Shown here: piece by piece, positions 32,676-42,778 of the stretch
Layout: the number at the start of each line of letters is the position of its first letter
How positions within the stretch are numbered: position 1 is the stretch's first letter
Assembly (NCBI GenBank): GCA_037179335.1
Contig: JAKZHN010000014.1
Coordinates: 682,001 to 746,000, forward strand
Origin: Cyclaneusma minus
Lineage: Eukaryota; Ascomycota; Leotiomycetes; Marthamycetales; Marthamycetaceae
Length of the DNA: 64,000 nucleotides
Direction of reading: 5' to 3'
Notes under the pieces: model-generated
The model's input: only the letters and a program-made list of their open reading frames with translations
The model's database searches: none
Told to the model about the DNA's origin: nothing
Program-made: the position numbers and the translations under genes

Positions 32676-35084
32676 CTACAGCTCCTTCTTACTCTCCCTC
32701 CCCTCTTTCTCCACCCCCACCCTCCTAATAAACCCGCCCCCCACAGCAACCACCTCATCCACCCCCCTCTGCCTCCCCCAAAACCGCCCCTCCATCCCCA
32801 CCTCCCCCTTCTCCAGACTCAACCTCCTCGCATCCTCCTCCAACATCTCCCTACTCAACTTCTCCCCCGCCCTCAACCCCTCAACACCCACATTCCCTCC
32901 CACCCCATCAGCTTTCACGCTCCCGCCCATACCATCAACTCCAAGCGCCTCAGCCAAATACCTCTTCCGAACCACAAACCGCTCCGCCCTCTCCCTCTTC
33001 AAGCCCGGACTTTCCACCTTTCCAAGTGCATGTCGAACGCCTCTCTTTACTGCCAAGTAGACATGCTCGCTCAACAGCACTGTGAGTAGGAGGCCCACCA
33101 AGCCAACATTGCTAGGCGTTCCGTGGCCATCCTCTTTCGCATTCGCAAAAAGATAGTAAAGCGCACTTGTGCTCAAGCTTCCCAGCCAAGTGAGGAATCC
33201 CAAAGCATCGAGCCACGGACCGATAGAATCAGCACGCCACGGCACAGGCCGTTGCGTCTCCAGCGTAATCTTTAGCGTATCGCCACGCAGCTCAATCCAG
33301 TTATTGATCAAGAAACTCACCGCCGTGAGCGGCCAAATAATGCTAAACTGTGAGAGGTAGCCAAACTGCACGATCATTTCGCGGAAATCGGTAGTGACGT
33401 CGTAGTTGGGCAATTCGGCTTCATTTCTCACCCTCGTGAGGAAAGCTTTCTCTTCTTCCTTATCCTCAACCTCGATTCGCGCACCGCCATTCTTAGCAGC
33501 CCTCTGACTCTGATAAGTCTTCACTTTGTGAAAGACCTTGCGCATGGCAAAAGGGGCAATAACCTCCATAGCAAAGTTCACGATCTGGGCGGTGACGGTG
33601 AAGTAAATCACCTGTTTCTTCAATCGGTCGGGGTTGATTTGGAAACCGGAAGAGGAAATTTGCATTTGCTTTTCGTCCTCGCAGAATGGCTTGACGGTGA
33701 GGGAGAAGACGTCGAGGTAAGGCACGATCTGAGGAGCGAAGGGGACGTAGACGAAGGCGGTGAGGAAGATGGGGAGGTACGAGGTGATGAAGTTGAGGAC
33801 GAAGATTTTCGACACCATTGCTGCTTCGTAGGAGTCTGTGGTCTCGTAGTTTTCGAGCTCGGTTAGTTTTCCGGCGAAGGAGGTGAGCATGGCGGATAGG
33901 GTGGGCATGACGACGGTGAGGATGACGGTTGGAAGGAAGACCTTTTGGACTCGTCAGTAACTTGCTACAAGACCAGCGGCCATTGTTGAATGGATAGCTG
34001 GGTTCCAGACAAGTAAAACATACCAGGTAGGTCTTGAAAGGCCCATTGTAAATCTCCGAGATAAAAATCTCAATCCCAAAACACATCGCAATCAAACTTC
34101 CCAACAACGCCGCCGCCAACAACGCAAACGGCACCTGCAGCGCCTGTCTCGCCAGCCTCTTCATCGGACTATAAACTTTCTGCGTCTCCCCTGTAATTGG
34201 ATCCTCGACCTCAATCTCATGCTTAAACTCCGGCCTCTTCTGCTTCACCTGACTGACGCCCCTAACCCCCCACGTCACTGCCAGATCAATCTCCTGTTTC
34301 TTCCAATACTCCACAAAAACCACACACCACAGACAATTCACCACGCCATAAACCGCACTGTATTGGCCGAGGAATAGCCAAGAGAGGAATCCGAAGCCGG
34401 CGGGGAAGAGCAGGAACATGAAATAGGATTGCAGGAAGGCGAAATAAAAGCCAATTTTCTCGCCAAAGCGATTGCGAATCTTCGTCAAATCGTCAATGTC
34501 GAGAAAGTACTTTCCGCTCCACTCGCTAATCCATTCCCGATTGAACTTGTGATCATGCAGCGCAAACACACTTTCGACATTCTTCCACTCGCCCTTTTTC
34601 GGCGTAACCCCCGCACCACCCTCATTGACTGGTTTGGTGATGAGGAGGTAGACCAAGCGAAGACGTTCGGCTTCGCTGATGGGGTCGGATTGGATGGATG
34701 CCTGGATGTCCTTCGAGGGGGCAGAGTGGCGTACGCCGTAGAGCCAGTCTTGGACGCGGGAGCGGTAGACTTCGGAGTTGAGGTGGGCGGGAGAGGCGAT
34801 TTTCGTGAAGATTAGGAGAGAGTGGTTCTCGGAGGGGCGGACGGAGGTGCTGAGGCCGACGGAGGTGAGGCGGCGGATGAGGTTGACGAAGCTGGCTTCT
34901 GCTTCGGCTTGGTCTGATTTTGTTGAGTTAGCTATGTGAAGACAGTGTGGTGAAGGCAATCTGCGAGACCAGGATCTGGGGAATTTTTGGGTTAAATACC
35001 GGTCTTTGCAAAGCGGTAGACGAGCACATAGTCGACGTCAAGGTTGGTGTTCAAGCCATCCCCTGGAGCTTTCTCGTTCGCCAT
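32676..35084 (-). CDS. TMEM16/anoctamin-family membrane protein (Ist2-like)
   Basis: Fungal members characterised structurally are Ca2+-activated phospholipid scramblases; yeast Ist2 tethers ER to plasma membrane. Exons 35,084-35,000, 34,931-34,024 and 33,941-32,676 give 752 residues, close to the usual 735-750. The N-terminal cytosolic domain starts DVDYVLVYRFAKTANS and contains LIRRLTSVGLSTSVR. About ten hydrophobic helices follow from residue 185 (for example FLQSYFMFLLFPAGFGFL and QVPFALLAAALLGSLIAMCF). The acidic residues in NNWIELRGD and LLSEHVYLAVK occupy the family's Ca2+-site helices. The C terminus is a long, charged, Gly/Val-rich cytosolic tail. I chose the 35,084 start because exon 1 restores the conserved N-terminal strand. 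Confidence 0.92.
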
Positions 35085-35967
35085 TGCAACTCGATTGCGA
35101 GCTCCTCGTTGGAGATCTTTGGCACAAAATGTGAGGGTATGATCAGCTCTAGGTTTAGGAGGGGCTGTAGGTTTGCGAGAGGTCAAAACCAGGCTGGCGG
35201 CGCCTGGAAAACCGGAATGTTCAGTCAAAGGCTCATGCTTACAGCTTGACTTGCCAAGGACATGAAGAGCTCAAGCTGCAATGTGACGGCATCGCTTCCT
35301 AAACTGGCCCAGATGACTAAGCCACCCCTTGAAAAGCAACCACCAACCCCTCGACTCGCTGTCGTGAACCATTAAGTCCCTCGTTGATGAACATTGTATT
35401 CGCCGATTTTCCGAAGATTTTACCATTGTTTCTATAGAAATATTAATAGATAATGTTTCAGAAATGTGGGTAACTAGATTGGTATTAAGTATCACCCCGC
35501 GTAGCCTGAGACGATGAATTCATGAGATTCACCCTTATGTTCGTCTCCGAGGACCCCCAGTAGGTCAACAAGGTTCACTGCCAAAGTGGTTCGCCATCGC
35601 ATGCCTCTTCGCACCCATTTCACCGGAAGACCTTTCAAGTGTTGAAGGATTGTATTCGCATGCCAGGCAACGAGAAGCAGTCTATTTGAACCACCCCGCC
35701 GGCACACACACTCATCCTCACTTCCAATGCACGCTGCTGGCAGTCCCCATATAGAGTATTATTGCCATCCATGAGAGCTACAGCGCAGTAAAGTGTCAAA
35801 TTTGTTTCCCTCCCCGGCCTCCCTAGACCGTTTTCAAGCAACTAAACATAATGATGTTCTCGCAAAGCAAAAGAAAAGAAAGCCGTCTCAAAAATGCCGT
35901 TGAACCCCTCGGTAAACGGCCTGATATTGTGGATGGCTTGGATGTGGGCGGCTTGGTGTGAAAGGCT
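35085..35967. other. Intergenic between TMEM16-like and Eaf3-like genes
   Basis: 883 bases holding the TMEM16-like promoter and the Eaf3-like 3' flank (both genes are on the minus strand). No gene is seen. Confidence 0.5.
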
Positions 35968-38675
35968 CTAGCGGGCTTTCTCGATGTAGTTGGCGTCGGG
36001 GGTTTCGTACTCGGAGGCAAAGTACTTCTGCGCGTTGTGGCCGCTCGAGAGCCAGGTGCACAGCATGCCAATTTCTTCACGGAGGCGGTTGACGGATTGG
36101 GTGTCCATGTTGGTTTGGGCGATGAGTTCGGGGAGAGAGACTGTTGATGCAGTCAGTATTAATGGTCAAAGCATGAAGCACGGGGATGAAGTGAGGCTAG
36201 AAGAGGACATGGGGCTGGAAAAGGCAATAGGGATAGAATGCTAGATAGAGAGTAGAGACATTGGCTAACTTACCCAAGAGACGACAGAAGTGCTCCGCGC
36301 CGTACGTGTCACCCACACCCTTGTTCTCCCACTCACCCTTGCCATTCTGCCACAAGTTGCGATACTCGAGGTACTGGACCCTCTCGAACCTGTTGTGTTC
36401 ATGTCAGCTTCCATCGCATTGAGGGGCAGTTATGGGGCGCCGGGGAGGGAGATGGAGCATATCCGCATGCCCCATATGTGACACTACCCCACCAGCCTTC
36501 ACAACCAAGCACAACTTACTTGTACAACAAGATCCTTCCCAGAGACTTATCAAAATACTCCTTCAGACCCGCCACCACTTCCTCCAAAATATCCGCCTCC
36601 GCACTTCCCGGCGTCCTCTTCGGCTTCTCATACTCCAGATAGTCATTCAGAATGCTGTTGACCGAATGCTGAGCTGGAAGCGGCACCAGTTGCTGGTTCT
36701 TGGTGACATTCTCCCAGTCATCGACAAGAATGGCTTTGATCTGGTCGGGCACGGGGATCTTGATGGAGGGACGGTCTAGGAAGGTTTGCTCCTGTTGGAT
36801 TCCGGTTAGTACGTTTTCACTTTCAAGGTTCCCTTGTCTGTTTTCGACGCTGGTAGTGGGCTTGGCGCCGCGGGTTTGCCGGCGGGCACTGAGAGGCGTG
36901 CCGGCGATGGGGGCGCGGTAGTCGGGGTCGAGGCCGGAGTAGAAGAGGGCGTTGGAGCGGGTGACGGTGCCTCGCTCGTAGTGGTAGGCCATGACGGGGT
37001 GGGCTGGCGCCTTCTTCACGTCTTCGCCCTTCCGGTATTGGGGCTTGAGGTTGCCGTCTTTGTCGAGATATGAGTGATTCTTGGACGGACGCCGTGTCAA
37101 GTGGTCGGGGGCGAGGATATTATCGTCACGGAAGCCGGGTAGAGGGCCATCTGCACGCGTTTGTCTCCTGGTGGTACGACCGCCTCGAGTAGCAGGACGT
37201 ACAGTCGAGGCGTCCGATGTAGACCCTGACTTGCTGACAAGCTGCGCGTGAGGCGTGCTGTCGACAGGTGACGGCGTGCGGGACAGCTCGGAGAGGTCTG
37301 ATGAGGATGACCTGCGACGGCGAGCAGCGTCGGGGTTCTTGGTCGGCTCTTGTGACTTGTCGACAGTCTTGGCTCGAGGGGTAGAGTCGTGAGGAGAAGG
37401 AGTGCGTGAGAAGACAGGGATTTCAGAGGATGAGCTGCGCTGATCGGCGCCAGAGTCCTGTGGCTCTTGGGCGTCGATAGGGTCTTGCGGCTCGATGCTA
37501 ATCATGGTAACGTCGCCGTCACCAGCGTGGGCATTGCGATCCTGGTGGTTGTCTTTCATAGTGCCTTCCATGTTGAAGAGGTAGAGCTTGCTAGGCAACG
37601 TGGTTGTGGAAGGCGAGGTTGCGGAGAGCAACGCAGGATGAGGAATATTTAAGAGCAGCAGGAGCTGCAGCGCCCGGGATACAAGATCTCGGCCGCACCA
37701 GAGCAACGGGCCACTAGAGTAGCGGACGTCTGACGGAGTTGATGGCAGCGGCAGCAGCCTTTTCTCGTTGTTGGCGAGTTGGTCGTCGGTGGGCGGCTCG
37801 TCGTTGGCGCCAGAGCAACCTCTCATGAAAGAGCGAGGCAAACAGGTAGATCAGATGAAAGGAAACGGACAAATACTTACATTCTCCATTTCATATTCCC
37901 TTTGCCTTCTGGGACCACGGCCACTCGCTGCAGTTACCGAAGCATTTCTCTCTTCGCTGCCTCGTGCCGAGCTAAAGTCAGAGCCGTTCGCACGAGCTCC
38001 TTTCTTTGCGGCCGACTTGGGAGCACTGCGAGTACGAAGAGCCTCCATCTGTTCCTTGAGCTGTCGGGCCAGCTCCAGGTTCTCAGGCGTAAACTTGCGG
38101 ACTCTGTCTTGCGGCACCCAGTCGTCCCAACTGTGCCGGATGAGATATATGTTAGCGGACCGTGACTATGTCGGGCGGGCTGAGATGAGGCCGGAATTAA
38201 GAGAAGTAGAGGTTAGGCAGTAAAGTGAAGTGACCTGCGAGTCCGACAACCAACGATTGACGGGACGAGTACACTCAGGGGCCACAGGAGATGTAAAGTG
38301 GTGCCGCACCTAGGCGGCTGTGGTTAGGTGGCTGCGGAGGTGTCGAAGTGTCGTTCCTGGCCTCCCACCATGGAAAATGGTGAAGTGATGTCGGCGAAAC
38401 GGGTGCAGGGGGAGTTCAGAATTTCTGTCAAATCGACAGAACAACTGGACGGCGGCGACAAGGCTCGGTGCCAGCGAGAGGCCGTTGGGTAAACATATAT
38501 AGGGTGGCACTCACGTGTTCTTCCATCCCTTATAATGGATCCGATACTGCCACGATTGATTATCCTCGGTCGGCCGCGAGTCTAGCACCTTGGCCTCATA
38601 CAGCATATCATGGTGGAAGCAGAGGACGCGCTCGTCCTTAGAATAGGGAGGAGTTGCAGCCTTTGACGGGGCCAT
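35968..38675 (-). CDS. EAF3: Eaf3/MRG15-like chromodomain-MRG protein
   Basis: Subunit of the NuA4 acetyltransferase and Rpd3S deacetylase complexes; its chromodomain reads methylated H3K36. Exons 38,675-38,515, 38,130-37,881, 36,791-36,520, 36,389-36,274 and 36,140-35,968 join in phase to 323 residues, the normal fungal length. The chromodomain occupies about 1-75, with cage aromatics in VLCFHHDMLYEAKVL and YRIHYKGWKNTWDDWVP. A basic linker (SAKSAAKKGAR-type) follows. The MRG domain (about 138-323) contains LVDDWENVTKNQQLVPLP, EADILEEVVAGLKEYFDKSL, YGAEHFCRLLVSLPELIAQT and ends ASEYETPDANYIEKAR. Intron 2 is 1,089 nt, far longer than the others, and holds an open frame that continues into exon 3. 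The gene shares a 510-bp promoter region with the divergent Cnl2-like gene. Confidence 0.93.
36520..37571 (-). CDS. Possible alternative N-terminus of the MRG protein, inside Eaf3 intron 2
   Basis: From ATG at 37,571 an open frame of 260 codons runs without a stop to the exon 3 acceptor and straight on, in the same frame, into the MRG domain (exon 3 starts at 36,791). It would give a chromodomain-less MRG protein if transcription began inside intron 2. The extra segment looks like real protein: a duplicated phospho-like unit (RSSSS..., SRTPSPHDSTP and SRTPSPVDSTP), a basic RGGRTTRRQTR, and a non-repetitive part with YHYERGTVTRSNALFYSGLD and a second ARRQTRGAK. The first spliced form (REYEMEN to EQTFLDR) is what known Eaf3 proteins show, so this is an extra product or a nested relic, not the main form. 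Confidence 0.4.
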
Positions 38676-39185
38676 GGTCGGTGGCAAGGCTGGTGAAGGG
38701 CTGGCAATATTTCTCGTTCAAGGATTTCAGTCCCTGACGGCGATTAGATACTTCGACACAGCGCGGACTGATTGACGGATCCCGGGCTGGATTATTGAGT
38801 AATTGTGTTTTCTACTGAGTTTATGGCGGGGTAAGATGTTCGAACGGGCGGTTTTGATAAGTGCGATGGAGTTTACGAGGGAGTAGGAGAGAAGGCACGC
38901 CTCGGCGGCCACGAAGTGGTGCATCACTGCGCACAAACGAAGTCGCGTCGTCTAATCTACGCCAGAAAAGTGACCGCGTCGAGATCCACAAACTTGGTCC
39001 GCCAACATCAACCGCATCATCTCTCGTCATCCACCATTCGCAGCTCTCGTGTTCGCGCCCGCCTGCCAACATCAGGCAAACCGTTGTTGCGCCGCCAGCC
39101 TTCACAACCGACCCTCCACGACTTCACAACTCCACTGCCTCCACCCTTCACAAACGACCCCAAGCCAAGCAAACACCACCTCACC
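38676..39185. promoter_or_regulatory. Bidirectional promoter region, Eaf3-like and Cnl2-like genes
   Basis: 510 bases separate the two divergent start codons (38,675 minus; 39,186 plus). Both products act on chromatin, so shared regulation is plausible, but I see no specific site. Confidence 0.4.
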
Positions 39186-39853
39186 ATGGCGCCAACCGAA
39201 ACCACAATCCTCAGCTCCTTCCTCCTCCCGCCCATCGCCATCACGTCTTTCATTTCCTTCCGCGGTTTCGTCGCCCTCTTCCCCGCCTCGCAGCAAGAGA
39301 ACCCCCAGATCCGCGCCCTCTACCGCGACCTGCAATATCAGCGCGCGCTACTTGCCGACACCGTCGCCCAGAACATTGAAAGCGAAGCCCGGCGCGGCGC
39401 AATTCAAAAGCGCACGGTTTTGCGAGAACGGCGCGCTGCTGAGCGCCAGGAGCAGGACGATGAGGTCGATATTGAGAAGACGGTATGCTCCTGCCTTGTT
39501 ACAATTTATGCTACACAGTTGCTGTCATTTCACGGCGCTTCATTGAGTGAAGTTGGACTGGGATAGAAACTGAGGATTACATTCAATAGCTTTTCGGCCC
39601 AACCTCAAACCTCCCAATCTCCAAACCCCACACCCTGGCAAGCATTGTCCCCGAACTCGAAAATGCATGCGAAAACATCGAAGCCGAGATCCAAGCTCTC
39701 GAATCCGAAGCCGAAAGCGTTCTACAGGAGATCAATGGCCTAGTCAACGACATGAGCGATCTACGCTACGGACGCTTTTCAAACGAACAGTTAAAAGACG
39801 AGGTTTTAGATGGCTTGACCAGATTGGATTCGGTGTGCAAGAGCAAATCCTGA
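39186..39853 (+). CDS. Cnl2/Nkp2-family kinetochore protein
   Basis: Small coiled-coil subunit of the inner kinetochore (constitutive centromere-associated network; partner of Nkp1-type proteins). Exons 39,186-39,482 and 39,590-39,853, intron 107 nt with a phase-0 junction, give 186 residues. The N-terminal ILSSFLLPPIAITSFISFRGF and LFPASQQENPQIRALYRDLQ is the family signature. It is followed by a long helix (DTVAQNIESEARRG...) and, in exon 2, ASIVPELENACENIEAEIQALE with another coiled coil. The hydrophobic look of residues 8-25 is part of the helical family motif, not a signal peptide. Confidence 0.85.
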
Positions 39854-40175
39854 GATACTTGACATGGCACATAGAACCTGCAATGCTCAAGTCCGGGTTT
39901 GTGAGAAAATCCCCCAACGGATGAACACCCAGAGGCTTGCCACGAGTTGATCTGGCAAGAAATGCAGTGGAAGAATCGCAGGCCGAGCAACATCAGACGA
40001 AAGCCGCAGATCCGTCCCGTCTTTAATAAACGCCAGCCAGGTCATGATACGACATGCAAACCCAACAGATATCCAAACCACATTCCCATATTTAGTATAC
40101 GACGAGAGGTAGGTGATGCCATACGATTTATCATTCAGGAGACGTCGGCTTAGTTCTTCACTGAAAAAAAAAAAA
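39854..40175. other. Intergenic between convergent genes
   Basis: 322 bases of 3' flanks. Contains an A12 run near 40,163. No gene. Confidence 0.6.
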
Positions 40176-41607
40176 TCAGTATTTAACACCGTCACCCGCA
40201 GGAGCACCAACACGTACTCTCTTCGCCCCCGGCGCAGCCGCCGCTGGCGCCACCCCACCGGGCGCGGCACCTTGTGCTCTGTTTTGTGGTTGCATCCGTC
40301 GGCCCCTAAAAATTGCAAAGTCATTAGCGCAATCCTCGATCATAGTCCTCCCCCTTCTTCTCCCTCGTATCCTTGTCGTACAAGTAAATGCGGGAATCGG
40401 GGGATCAAGGACAGGGCGAACATACATCATAGTCCTGGAGATAAAGCTAACACCAATCATCATAGCCCAACTGGGCACAAGTGCAAGCACCCAGAGCAAG
40501 TAGCCAATAGGTACTTGTAGGCCATATTGCGCAACGGGTCCATCGAGAGGATGGAAATAACCGTTGTGGGCGGGCTTTTGGCGCCACGATTGAGTGGCGT
40601 GGAGGTCCTGGAAGGTGCCGACGGTGGTGTTGGTTATGTTGAGGCCGACGAGGTGGATGGGGGAGGGGCCGGTGCGGGAGGCTTCGATGATCCTGTGACA
40701 GGGGAGATGAAAGTTAGCGAGGCGGTTCTAGTTCAAACTTGAAATCTTATGCCATAAACAAGATTCGGCAAGCTTTCTGAGAGCGTGAAATCTTGTTTGA
40801 GTGACGGGGGAACGAGAGAGCGGCGGGTGGTATGATAAAACGAGGGAAAGTAGAGAGATGAACATACCAGAGACTAGGCGGTCCGGCAGCCCAGGAGTTG
40901 CACAGGATGGGCTCGTAGTCGCAGTTCAAAACTCCCAAGTGCGGTGCGGTAGGATCGGTTGCGAAGACAAGAGCAGTCTCGTTGAAAGCCGTCTCGATCT
41001 GTCCGCACTTGCCGTAGCTATTTCCAGGATTCCGAGATCAGCTTTGTAGTCCCCCAAATCCCAGATTAAAAAAATGCCCCAAGGTCCAGCATCATCCCTA
41101 AGTAAATCCAAATTCTCCGAAATCAAGAAAATAATAGAAGCTCTGGAAATGTGCCATCATGACATCTGCCCTCCGGCCTACATCCCGGAATTCCGAAGCT
41201 TTCTTTTTCTCTTTTCCTCTATGTCCTCTGGTTTCAATCCCTTACATTCATTTCAACATGAACAAGCACATAACTCACCAAGTCTTATTCCGCCCCGTAA
41301 GCATAACCCACCATTCTGCCTTCTCCCCTTCCCCCTCTTTCACTTCACTTAGCAGCTTCTCCTTCCAATCATCGAGCTTCAACGTATGCACCAATTTCCC
41401 CGCCGCAGCCGCAGCCGGTGCTTCGAACGTATAAGGCGTGTTCGGACGAGGGATTTTGTCGGTAATCCAGGAGATTTGCGAGAGATAGGGGGAGAGGTAT
41501 TGGGAGGCTGTGGCGCGGAATTGTTCGAGTGGGGAGGAGGTGTGGGTTTGGGTTTGGGCGAGAGAGAGGGTGGGGAGGGCGAGGAGGAGGGGGGTGGTGA
41601 GACGCAT
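40176..41607 (-). CDS. ER-type membrane protein with signal peptide and CYGKC motif
   Basis: Exons 41,607-41,279, 41,017-40,868, 40,692-40,426 and 40,305-40,176, all in phase, give 291 residues. A signal peptide (MRLTTPLLLALPTLSLAQ) is followed by a luminal domain with WWVMLTGRNKTCYGKC (about 100-114). This sits where a thioredoxin-like fold would place its redox site, although the spacing is CxxxC rather than CxxC. Two more Cys (LNCDYEPILCNSW) follow, then NITNTTVGTFQ with a likely glycosylation site. One membrane helix (VPIGYLLWVLALVPSWAMMIGVSF, about 220-243) and a basic Pro/Ala/Gly cytosolic tail come last. I recall similar thioredoxin-fold-like ER proteins in other fungi but cannot name the orthologue. 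Confidence 0.75.
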
Positions 41608-42778
41608 CGTGGTGGTTTTGGGGAGGCTGTGGGAATGTGGTGGGTTTGGAGCGCAAGGTGATTGCGCGATGGGGAATTGGGGAGTGGTGATGAGGAGGTG
41701 GTGCGGAGATGGTGGTGTGAGGTGATGTTGGTACGTTGTTACGATGGAGCTTGGATGAGCTTGGATGAGCTTGGCAGAAATGCGCGGCATTGACGACTAC
41801 GAATGAGGTGGAAATTAAAAGTGTTTGATAATAAAGCTTATTTTTCTTTGGTAATGCAACAGTATTTCCTACCCACTAATGGATATTAATCATTTTCTCT
41901 ATTTAGCTTTCCCGCTATACATAGCATGTTGTAGCTAGGTTTCTCGGGGTGCGGAATTTGCAAGTCCGTGTGTGCCTAAGGCATACATTGAATATACGTA
42001 CAGTGCATGTACCTGGAGGCGAGGAGGCACAACATCGAAGACCGTGCTGATCCACCCGACCACATGCTGGATTTATCCCCCAAAGTCCAGTCACTCCGCC
42101 CCCAATATTACTTCGACTTTTCAAGACCCAAGTTGTTACCTTGCATACAATCCTCGCGCTAAGCCCTGCGACGTCCCGTCCCGCGCTGAGCACCTGCTCT
42201 CGGCAGGGAAAGCAGAAGATACGATCGAGCTTCCCCGATGTCCGCGAGATTGAGGAACGGTGAGATGCCTGCGGCTTGCAGGACCGATGAGCGACATTTT
42301 CCGCTTCTATGTCTTTTGTTCGAAGCTTTCAGTTGGTCGACTATTGAGTGTCGTTCTCCAGCATGTGGTTATCGTGGGTGAGGATGTGTACTTGATTCTG
42401 ATTCCCGAAGTCTACGCAATGAGAACTTGACTCCCACGCCACAGCCCTGGCCATTGTGGCAGAGCCTTATCAGCCGTCTACTTAGATGAAGCAAAAGGGG
42501 CTTAGAACAGCTGCAATTCTTGTCGTACAGTACAGCCGCACTTCGCCATCCGGCGAATCAGAGCGTAAGTCGGCCTGGTTTCGTCCGCTGTATAACCTCG
42601 CCCCTCTTTCCCTCTCCATCTGCGTTTCTTGTTCTGTTTTTTGTCGTTTTTTGTTCTTCTTCTCTTCTCATTTCTCAGCCCGATCCTCCCTCATCGTCTA
42701 TTTTTATGTGGGGACTGAATACCTACATAGTGCGGCTCCGCTGTCGTGGAGCTTCGTTCTTCTCTTACATTCACCACC
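41608..42778. other. Intergenic region, divergent promoters
   Basis: About 1.2 kb between divergent genes. Short frames only. A TGAGCTTGGA repeat occurs at 41,750-41,775. Nothing else is identified. Confidence 0.5.
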
